From Eubacterium limosum (lineage in GTDB: Bacteria > Bacillota > Clostridia > Eubacteriales > Eubacteriaceae), in assembly GCA_959020865.1 (NCBI GenBank), contig CAUEUD010000120.1:1-10814 (forward strand): DNA of 10,814 nucleotides, given 5' to 3'. Under the pieces are notes generated by a model that saw nothing but the letters and a program-made list of their open reading frames with translations, searched no databases and had not been told where the DNA came from. A program made the position numbers and the translations under genes. Positions 5,676 through 10,814 of the stretch are shown here, in pieces. How positions within the stretch are numbered: the stretch's first letter is position 1; each line of letters starts with the position of its first letter.

Positions 5676-6134
5676 ATGAAACGAGTATATGTAAATGAAG
5701 AATGGTGCCTGGGCTGTCACCTTTGCGAATATCAGTGCGCTTTTGCAAACTCCGGCGAGGAGGATATGTTCAAGGCCTTTAATAAAAAAGAAAAACCATT
5801 GCCGCGCATCCGTGTGGAGGATGGTGTGGAAAACGGAGAGGAAATCCATTTTGCGGTTTCCTGCCGCCACTGCAAGACACCCTACTGCGTCAAGGGCTGC
5901 ATCACCGGCGCTTTATCGATTGGGGAAGACGGCGTGATCAAAATCGACGATACACGCTGTGTGGGCTGCCGTACCTGTATTGCCATGTGCCCATACGGGT
6001 GTCTGGTGGTCGGTCGCACGAAAACCATACTGAAATGTGAACTGTGCACGGAAAACGGCGGTGAGCCAGCCTGTGTTAAAAACTGTCCGAACCGTGCCAT
6101 TGTTTTTGAAGAAAGAGGTGCTGTCAATGAATAA
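5676..6134 (+). CDS. Ferredoxin-type protein with four [4Fe-4S] motifs, probable electron carrier for glutamate synthase
   Basis: A 152-residue cytoplasmic electron-transfer protein of the HycB/DmsB-like family, with no signal peptide or membrane segment. Sixteen cysteines fall into four groups: 11/14/17/21, 63/66/71/75, 95/98/101/105 and 121/124/133/137, plus an extra Cys109. Such subunits shuttle electrons between a flavin dehydrogenase and a catalytic partner. Between the FMN core and the FAD oxidoreductase, its likely job is to link the two. Its ATG lies 2 nt after the previous stop codon, with only a weak GGGGG site upstream, so translation is probably coupled. Its last 8 nt overlap the next gene (ATGAATAA). 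The family is certain; the exact partner is inferred from position. Confidence 0.9.
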   Translation: MKRVYVNEEWCLGCHLCEYQCAFANSGEEDMFKAFNKKEKPLPRIRVEDGVENGEEIHFAVSCRHCKTPYCVKGCITGALSIGEDGVIKIDDTRCVGCRTCIAMCPYGCLVVGRTKTILKCELCTENGGEPACVKNCPNRAIVFEERGAVNE

Positions 6135-7365
6135 GACAAAGTATTTGATCATTGGAAATTCCGCCGGAGCCATCGGTGGTGTCACGGGTATCCGCAGAGA
6201 AGACATGGACGGCAGCATTACGATTATCAGCGCGGAAAAACACCATACCTATTCAAGACCATTGATCTCCTACTGGCTGGAGGGTAAGGTTTCTCAGGAG
6301 AAAATGATTTACCGGGATGAGGATTTTTATGAAAAAAACGCCTGTGAGGTAATACTTGGCACAAAGGCAGAGCGTATTGATGTTCAAAAGAAGCAGGTAT
6401 ACCTGGCAGGCGGCGGGTCCATCGCCTATGAAAAGCTCTTAGTCGCAACGGGCTCTGTTCCCTTTGTGCCGCCGATCAAGGGCAAGGAAACAGCTAAAAA
6501 TACCTTTACCTTTACAACCATGGATGACGCGGCTGGCGTGGGTGAGATTCTGGATAAAAATTCTAAAGTCGTCATTTTAGGCGCAGGGCTCATTGGCCTG
6601 AAGGCAGCTGAAGCGGTTGTGGGACAGTGCGCGGGCGTGACAGTAGTAGATCTGGCAGACCGGGTGCTGCCCAGTGTTCTGGATACGGAAAGCGCTGAGA
6701 TTATCGAGGCGCATCTGACCAGCCAGGGAATGGTTTTAAAGCTGGAAACCAGTATTACTGAAATCGGCGATATGGAAGTTACACTGAGTGACGGCGAGCT
6801 TCTCCCTTATGACATTCTCATTCTGGCGGTGGGAACAAGACCGGAGATGTCACTGGTTGAGCTGGCTGGCGGAAAGGTGGAACGCGGGATTGTGACCGAT
6901 GATCATCAGCAGACCAGCCTGAAGGATATTTACGCGGCTGGAGACTGCACACAGAGCTATGATATTACCTCGCAGACGGCTAAAAACATGGCGATTCTTC
7001 CAAATGCTTATCTGCAGGGTGAGGTGGCAGGACAAAACATGGCCGGTGGCAGCGCGGTGTACGAAAAAGCCTTTCCAGTAAATTCTATGGGTCTTCTGGG
7101 TCTGTATATGCTGACGGCAGGCAGCTGCATCGGCGAATCCATCACCGTCAAAACTGATGAAAGCTATAAAAAGTTTTATACAAAGGACGGCGTTTTAAAG
7201 GGCTATATCATCATTGGCAACTGCTATCGCGGCGGTATTTATACCGATATGATCCGCGAACAGATCCCGCTGGAAACAGTGGATATGGAAATGCTGATAA
7301 AAGAGCCGGGCCTGATGGCTTTTAGCCCGGGAGAACGTTATGCGAAGCTCAGCGCAGAGCATTAG
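6127..7365 (+). CDS. FAD-dependent NAD(P)H oxidoreductase, probable electron input of the glutamate synthase
   Basis: A 412-residue pyridine nucleotide-disulfide oxidoreductase-fold protein. It shows an N-terminal FAD site, IIGNSAGAIGG (8-18, a variant of GxGxxG), ATGS (107-110), an NAD(P) site GAGLIG (152-157), AVGTRPE (234-240) and the second FAD motif YAAGDC (269-274). It resembles the rubredoxin reductase/NirB-type branch more than GltD. There is no redox-active CxxxxC near the FAD site, so a disulfide reductase role is unlikely. The frame is open back to 6037, but the ATG at 6127 has AGAGGTG just upstream, overlaps the ferredoxin stop by 8 nt and puts the FAD motif at the N-terminus. The expected role is to oxidise NAD(P)H and pass electrons through the ferredoxin to the synthase. 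NADH versus NADPH preference cannot be told. Confidence 0.9.
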   Translation: MNKTKYLIIGNSAGAIGGVTGIRREDMDGSITIISAEKHHTYSRPLISYWLEGKVSQEKMIYRDEDFYEKNACEVILGTKAERIDVQKKQVYLAGGGSIAYEKLLVATGSVPFVPPIKGKETAKNTFTFTTMDDAAGVGEILDKNSKVVILGAGLIGLKAAEAVVGQCAGVTVVDLADRVLPSVLDTESAEIIEAHLTSQGMVLKLETSITEIGDMEVTLSDGELLPYDILILAVGTRPEMSLVELAGGKVERGIVTDDHQQTSLKDIYAAGDCTQSYDITSQTAKNMAILPNAYLQGEVAGQNMAGGSAVYEKAFPVNSMGLLGLYMLTAGSCIGESITVKTDESYKKFYTKDGVLKGYIIIGNCYRGGIYTDMIREQIPLETVDMEMLIKEPGLMAFSPGERYAKLSAEH

Positions 7366-7376
7366 GAGGAACAAGG

Positions 7377-8099
7377 ATGATCATTGAAGCAGGAAAAAAA
7401 TACTATACAGAGCTGAACCGTGAGGTAAAGGCAGCGGAGGATCGTGAGATTACCATCAAGGGTGTTCTGGGCCAGCGCTATATCGGTACCGGCGTTAAGA
7501 ATAAGGATATTACCGTTTACGGCACACCGGGAAACGCCATGGGCGCATATCTCAGCGGCACGAATATCACCGTTTACGGCAACGTGCAGGATGCAGTGGG
7601 AGACACCATGGATAACGGCGATATTGTGGTCTACGGAAACGGCGGCGATACCCTGGGTTATGGAATGCGCGGCGGCAGCATCTACATCCGCGATAACGGG
7701 GGCTACCGCGTAGGTATTCATATGAAAGCTTATATGGAGCACCAGCCTGTGGTGGTGATCGGGGGTAAGGTCGGGTCTTTTTTGGGCGAGTATCAGGCCG
7801 GCGGAACCATTGTGGTTCTGGGGCTGGGCGTGGACGGCGCTTTTCCGGCAGGCGGTTACTGCGGCACGGGTATGCACGGCGGTGCGATGTATATCCGCAG
7901 CGATGTGCCGCCGACAGAGCTGGCACCGCAGGTAGTAGCAGAGCTGTGTACGCCTGCAATGCTGGAGCCGGCCATGGCTTTTATTGAAAACTATTGTTAT
8001 TATTTTGACGCTGATATTAAGGAGATTTTAGCAAAACCCTTTTATAAATTGACACCAGGTGCCAACAATCCTTATAATGATTTATATACAGCGTATTAA
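7377..8099 (+). CDS. Glutamate synthase GXGXG (C-terminal beta-helix) subunit
   Basis: A 240-residue protein equal to the C-terminal structural domain of large GltB chains, also found in FwdC/FmdC. It is made of repeating strands with turn glycines, for example ITVYGTPGNAMGAYLSG (45-61), ITVYGNVQDAVGDTMDNG (64-81), IVVYGNGGDTLGYGMRGG (83-100) and VVVIGGKVGSFLGEYQAGG (125-143), typical of a right-handed beta-helix. The domain has no catalytic residues; it scaffolds the amidotransferase and FMN parts. The ribosome binding site AGGAGG (7364-7369) begins inside the previous stop codon (TAG), 7 nt before the ATG. Its placement after the electron-transfer genes, rather than next to the FMN subunit, is a rearrangement relative to the fused protein. 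Confidence 0.93.
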   Translation: MIIEAGKKYYTELNREVKAAEDREITIKGVLGQRYIGTGVKNKDITVYGTPGNAMGAYLSGTNITVYGNVQDAVGDTMDNGDIVVYGNGGDTLGYGMRGGSIYIRDNGGYRVGIHMKAYMEHQPVVVIGGKVGSFLGEYQAGGTIVVLGLGVDGAFPAGGYCGTGMHGGAMYIRSDVPPTELAPQVVAELCTPAMLEPAMAFIENYCYYFDADIKEILAKPFYKLTPGANNPYNDLYTAY

Positions 8100-8110
8100 G
8101 GAGAGAGAAA

Positions 8111-9409
8111 ATGAATCTTGGCAAAAAAACACTCGATGCGGTCAGTTACATCGAGGAAAATGATATTAAATTTATCCGGATGCAGTTCTGTGATATCTAC
8201 GGGCAGAGCAAAAATATTGCCATATCCAACGAGCAGATTGAGCGTGCTATCCTCTATGGTGTGCCCTTTGACGCCAATTCTGTGGCGGGTTATCTGGACG
8301 CAGATCATTCTGACCTGATCCTGCACCCGGACCTGTCCACACTTCAGATTCTGCCATGGCGGCCGCAGCAGGGAAAGGTCGCCAGAATTCTCTGTGATGT
8401 GAAATACCCGGACGATACGAATTTTGAAGGCGACAGCCGTTATATATTGAAGGAACAGATGAAAAAAGCTGAGAAGCTGGGCTACCGCTTTAACGTGGGC
8501 GCAGAATGCGAATTTTTTCTGTTCCGCCTGGGTGAAAACGGAGAGCCGACCAGAGAGCCGGTTGACAGCGCCGGCTATTTTGACCTGGCCCCCTTTGACC
8601 GCGGCGAAAATACACGGCGGGAGATTATCCTGACCCTGGAGGAAATGGGCTTTGAAATCGAAAGCTCCCATCATGAATCGGCCAGGGGACAGCACGAGAT
8701 CGACTTTAAATACAGCGGCGCCTTGGAATCGGCAGACAATATTATGACCTTTAAAACAGTGGTCAAAACCATTGCCCAGCGCAACGGCCTGCATGCTACC
8801 TTTATGCCAAAGCCCCTCAACGGGCAGCCAGGCAGCGGCATGCACATTAATATGTCCCTTATGAAAGACAGCGAAAATGTCTTTACCAGTGATTTCGGCG
8901 GGCTGACCGATGAAGCCAGATGGTTTGCCGCCGGTGTGCTCGCGCATATCCGTGGGATCAGCGCTGTGTCCAATCCGCTGGTCAATTCCTACAAGCGCCT
9001 GATGGATGGCTATGAGGCGCCTCAGACTGTCAGCTGGGGCTACGGTTCCCGTTCACCGCTTATCCGTATTCCGGCCGCTGTGGGCGATTACTGCCGTATG
9101 GAGCTCAGAAGCCCGGACCCTGCCTGCAATCCCTATCTCACCTTTGCGCTGATTCTGGCTGCCGGCCTTGAGGGAATTGAAAAGAAATTGCCTCTGATGG
9201 ACCCGCTGGGGGAAGCACCCGCAAAGCTTCAAAAGCTGCCCATGACATTAAGGGAGGCACTGGGAGAAATGGAAAAGGACACCCTGGTAACAGAAGTTCT
9301 CGGCGAGAAAACAGCACAGAAATATATTCAGCTCAAAAGCTGGGAGTGGAGACAATACATCGGAATGGTCCACGAGTGGGAAATCGACCGTTATTTTTCA
9401 ACCTTCTGA
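8111..9409 (+). CDS. glnA: Type I glutamine synthetase (alpha-like), unusual regulatory loop
   Basis: A 432-residue cytoplasmic ligase that makes glutamine from glutamate and ammonium, the partner of the upstream synthase. Catalytic motifs are complete: AECEF (131-135), HHESARGQHE (187-196), GSGMHINMS (241-249), NSYKRL (292-297), RSPLIRIP (314-321) and MELRSPDP (330-337). Asp54 and Ser57 (FDANS) match the ammonium-site loop. Two features differ from known regulated enzymes. The loop that in Bacillus-type GlnA reads like SSIEGFVRIEESDM is SVAGYLDADHSDL here, so the feedback-inhibition Arg is absent. The adenylylation Tyr (NLYDLP in enteric enzymes) is replaced by KLQKLP (372-377). The length agrees with the short alpha type. 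AAGGAG (8098-8103), overlapping the previous stop, sets the start. A gamma-glutamyl-amine ligase is a less likely alternative given the context. Confidence 0.92.
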   Translation: MNLGKKTLDAVSYIEENDIKFIRMQFCDIYGQSKNIAISNEQIERAILYGVPFDANSVAGYLDADHSDLILHPDLSTLQILPWRPQQGKVARILCDVKYPDDTNFEGDSRYILKEQMKKAEKLGYRFNVGAECEFFLFRLGENGEPTREPVDSAGYFDLAPFDRGENTRREIILTLEEMGFEIESSHHESARGQHEIDFKYSGALESADNIMTFKTVVKTIAQRNGLHATFMPKPLNGQPGSGMHINMSLMKDSENVFTSDFGGLTDEARWFAAGVLAHIRGISAVSNPLVNSYKRLMDGYEAPQTVSWGYGSRSPLIRIPAAVGDYCRMELRSPDPACNPYLTFALILAAGLEGIEKKLPLMDPLGEAPAKLQKLPMTLREALGEMEKDTLVTEVLGEKTAQKYIQLKSWEWRQYIGMVHEWEIDRYFSTF

Positions 9410-9450
9410 TTTAGGAAAAACAAAAACCTGAAGGAAGGGGGGATGAAATA

Positions 9451-10020
9451 ATGAGTAATGTGTTGTTGGTATGCAGGCAGAATGAGATTACAAAAGCATT
9501 GACAGAGATCATGCGGGGCATGGATTTTAGCATGATCGACGCAGTGCCCTCCGGCAGTGAAGGCCGAAGGCGTCTTCAGGAAATTGAGTATGATATGGTC
9601 ATTATCAATACCCCCCTGGGCGATGAATTTGGTATAGAGCTGGCGCTTGATACCATCGAAAAGTATCTGATCGGTGTTGTGCTTATCGTGAAAAACGAGC
9701 TGGTAGACCACGTGGAGGCCAAGCTGATGGACACGACGGCTTTCGTAATATCTAAGCCCATCAACCGTCAGCTTTTGACCCAGAACATCAAGTTTGTACT
9801 GAACTCAAAGGCAAAAATGCAGCGCCTTAAGGAACAGAACGAGAAACTGCAGAAGAAAATGGATGATATTAAGATCATTTACCGGGCCAAGCTGTGCCTG
9901 ATGGGCTACCTGGACATGACCGAGGAACAGGCTCATCGTTACATCCAGAAGCAGGCCATGGACATGCGGATATCGCCCCGGCAGGTTGCCGAAAACCTTA
10001 TACGGACCTATGAGCGTTAA
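9451..10020 (+). CDS. ANTAR-domain RNA-binding antitermination regulator with degenerate receiver
   Basis: A 189-residue protein. An N-terminal receiver-like domain (about 1-115) is followed by a charged coiled coil (about 118-142) and a C-terminal ANTAR domain (about 130-187) with the typical pattern YRAKLCLMGYLDMTEEQAH, then IQKQAMDMRISPRQVAENLI. ANTAR proteins bind paired hexaloop RNA hairpins as dimers and stop terminator formation. In the receiver, the phosphoacceptor Asp is Asn53 (VIINTPL) and the N-terminal acidic pair is missing (LLVCRQNE), though Lys102 (SKP) is kept. Phosphorylation at the usual site is therefore impossible; dimerisation must respond to something else. Matching RNA elements lie in both leaders at 2605-2647 and 2858-2936. 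The ATG follows a purine-rich GGAAGGGGGG (9433-9442) by 8 nt, and the 41-nt gap after glnA holds no clear terminator, so it is probably in the operon. Confidence 0.93.
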   Translation: MSNVLLVCRQNEITKALTEIMRGMDFSMIDAVPSGSEGRRRLQEIEYDMVIINTPLGDEFGIELALDTIEKYLIGVVLIVKNELVDHVEAKLMDTTAFVISKPINRQLLTQNIKFVLNSKAKMQRLKEQNEKLQKKMDDIKIIYRAKLCLMGYLDMTEEQAHRYIQKQAMDMRISPRQVAENLIRTYER

Positions 10021-10037
10021 AAAAGATTTAAAGAACC

Positions 10038-10066
10038 TGTTTATTCCTCTGGAATAAGTGTATAAA
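10038..10066 (+). promoter_or_regulatory. Dyad and possible promoter upstream of rubrerythrin
   Basis: A perfect 7-bp inverted repeat with a 3-bp centre, TTATTCC-TCT-GGAATAA (10041-10057), lies between the ANTAR gene and rubrerythrin. TATAAA (10061-10066) just after it could be a -10 box, with a poor TGTTTA (10038-10043) 17 bp upstream, so the dyad would fill the spacer like an operator. No U tract follows, so it is not a standard terminator. Rubrerythrin genes are often under PerR control, but the dyad is not a normal PerR box. Confidence 0.35.
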
Positions 10067-10105
10067 TATTAACAGAACGTCTTGTTTCAAGGAGGAATAA
10101 ACAAA

Positions 10106-10705
10106 ATGGGTAAATTAAAAGGAACGAAAACACTGGAAAATCTGATGAAGGCATTTGCAGGTGAAAGCCAGGCACGCAACCGCTATACTTTTTTTGCGTC
10201 AAAAGCTAAAAAGGAAGGTTATATTCAGATCCAGAACATTTTCCTGGAAACAGCAGCCAATGAAAAAGAACATGCGGAAATGTTCTACAAATACATCGTG
10301 GAAAATGAAGGTCTGGACGGCGAAGCCATGATGGTTGGTTTTACTGCGGAATATCCTGTCAGCCTGAGCGATGACACCCGCACCAATCTGATCAACGCCG
10401 CAGCCGGCGAACGTGAAGAATGGAGCGACCTGTACAATAACTTTGGAAAAACCGCTGAAGAAGAAGGCTTTAAAGACATTGCGGCTACCTTCAAATATAT
10501 TGTAGAGGTTGAAAAGGCCCACGAAGCCCGCTATTTAAAATTAGCGGAAAACATTGAAAAGGAACGTGTCTTCAAACGCTCAGAATCCGTTAAATGGAAA
10601 TGCGGCAACTGCGGCTATATCAGTGAAGGCAAGGAAGCGCCAAAGGTATGCCCGGCCTGCAAGCACGGCAGAGAATACTTTGAATTATTTGTGGAAGCTT
10701 ATTAA
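10106..10705 (+). CDS. Rubrerythrin
   Basis: A 199-residue cytoplasmic peroxide-reducing protein of anaerobes. The N-terminal four-helix domain carries a diiron site with Glu20 (AGESQAR), Glu53 and His56 (NEKEH), Glu102 and Glu105 (GEREE), and Glu136-x2-His139 (EKAH), matching the known ligand pattern. The C-terminal rubredoxin domain has Cys166/Cys169 (CGNC) and Cys182/Cys185 (CPAC), binding one iron that feeds electrons to the diiron centre. A TTG at 10082 would add eight residues, but AAGGAGG (10089-10095) lies inside that extension and serves the ATG at 10106, which also gives the usual rubrerythrin N-terminus and length. It lies 85 nt after the ANTAR gene, has its own terminator and is functionally unrelated to nitrogen assimilation, so it is probably a separate unit. 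Confidence 0.96.
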   Translation: MGKLKGTKTLENLMKAFAGESQARNRYTFFASKAKKEGYIQIQNIFLETAANEKEHAEMFYKYIVENEGLDGEAMMVGFTAEYPVSLSDDTRTNLINAAAGEREEWSDLYNNFGKTAEEEGFKDIAATFKYIVEVEKAHEARYLKLAENIEKERVFKRSESVKWKCGNCGYISEGKEAPKVCPACKHGREYFELFVEAY

Positions 10706-10727
10706 AAAGTCATCTGGGACGAACCAG

Positions 10728-10765
10728 GCTCCGGAGATCAGAAAACTGACTCCGGAGCTTTTTTT
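10728..10765 (+). terminator. Rho-independent terminator after rubrerythrin
   Basis: GCTCCGGAG (10728-10736) pairs with CTCCGGAGC (10750-10758). After one bulged A, TCAG (10738-10741) pairs with CTGA (10746-10749) around an AAAA loop. A U7 tract follows directly at 10759-10765. This is a strong standard terminator, 23 nt past the stop codon. Confidence 0.95.
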
Positions 10766-10787
10766 GGCGCCGAAAAGGCAAGATAAA

Positions 10788-10808
10788 ACCACTCGTTCAA
10801 CGAGTGGT
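10788..10808. repeat. Near-perfect 21-bp palindrome at the right edge
   Basis: ACCACTCGTT (10788-10797) and AACGAGTGGT (10799-10808) are perfect inverted repeats around a single central C. The 1-nt centre would give a tight hairpin. It is separate from the terminator 22 nt upstream and has no U tract. It could be a dispersed REP-like or IS200/IS605-type end palindrome, or a dimer-binding site for a neighbour beyond the window. Confidence 0.6.
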
Positions 10809-10814
10809 AAACAA

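Noticed and set aside
6037..6126. Longer N-terminus for the FAD oxidoreductase, starting at 6037
   Set aside because: The extra 30 residues would lie inside the ferredoxin gene and push the FAD motif away from the N-terminus; ATG 6127 has a ribosome binding site and the usual overlap.
8096..8947. 283-codon open frame on the minus strand
   Set aside because: Antisense to glnA, whose catalytic motifs are complete in the other strand; no recognisable protein.
9402..9435. Hairpin between glnA and the ANTAR gene (CCTTC with GAAGG)
   Set aside because: Only about five pairs with a long loop and no U tract; not a credible terminator, so the regulator is kept in the operon.
10082..10105. TTG start for rubrerythrin
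   Set aside because: The extension would encode the ribosome binding site itself; ATG 10106 fits the family N-terminus.
1..10814. CRISPR arrays, tRNA or rRNA genes, insertion sequences, phage genes
   Set aside because: No spaced repeats, cloverleaf-type sequences, transposase or phage-like proteins were seen.

Overview
The window looks like chromosomal DNA of an anaerobic Firmicute (class Clostridia). Evidence for this is the strong AGGAGG-type ribosome binding sites, sigma-A-like promoters, a type III glutamine synthetase, ferredoxin-rich enzymes, an ANTAR regulator and rubrerythrin. The moderate GC content and gene style would suit a Eubacterium/Acetobacterium-type acetogen, but this is only an impression and the species cannot be fixed from the sequence.

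Layout. Positions 1-2260 (minus strand) hold glnN, a 706-residue type III glutamine synthetase. It is followed by a hairpin terminator and then the first eight codons of another gene, possibly a P-II signalling protein, cut by the left edge. Positions 2261-3060 are a long divergent control region. Positions 3061-10020 (plus strand) hold a tightly packed operon. Its genes are a glutamine amidotransferase subunit, an FMN/iron-sulfur glutamate synthase core, a four-cluster ferredoxin, a FAD/NAD(P)H oxidoreductase, a GXGXG beta-helix subunit, a type I glutamine synthetase and an ANTAR-domain RNA-binding regulator. Positions 10106-10705 hold rubrerythrin with its own terminator, and a near-perfect 21-bp palindrome follows at the right edge.

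How it works together. The plus operon encodes a 'split' glutamate synthase, in which the domains of the usual large GltB chain are separate polypeptides. Beside it are its likely electron-delivery proteins and a glutamine synthetase, making a complete ammonium assimilation cycle (GS-GOGAT). The second, unrelated glutamine synthetase points the other way.

The main finding is in the RNA leaders. Both divergent transcripts begin just upstream of paired hexaloop hairpins of the kind bound by ANTAR proteins. In the glnN leader, the second hairpin overlaps the 5' arm of a 16-bp intrinsic terminator with a U7 tract. In the glutamate synthase leader, the sequence just before a U7 tract can pair with either hairpin. 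The last gene of the operon encodes an ANTAR protein whose receiver domain lacks the phosphorylatable Asp. The locus therefore reads as a self-contained antitermination circuit controlling both arms of nitrogen assimilation, including the regulator's own operon.
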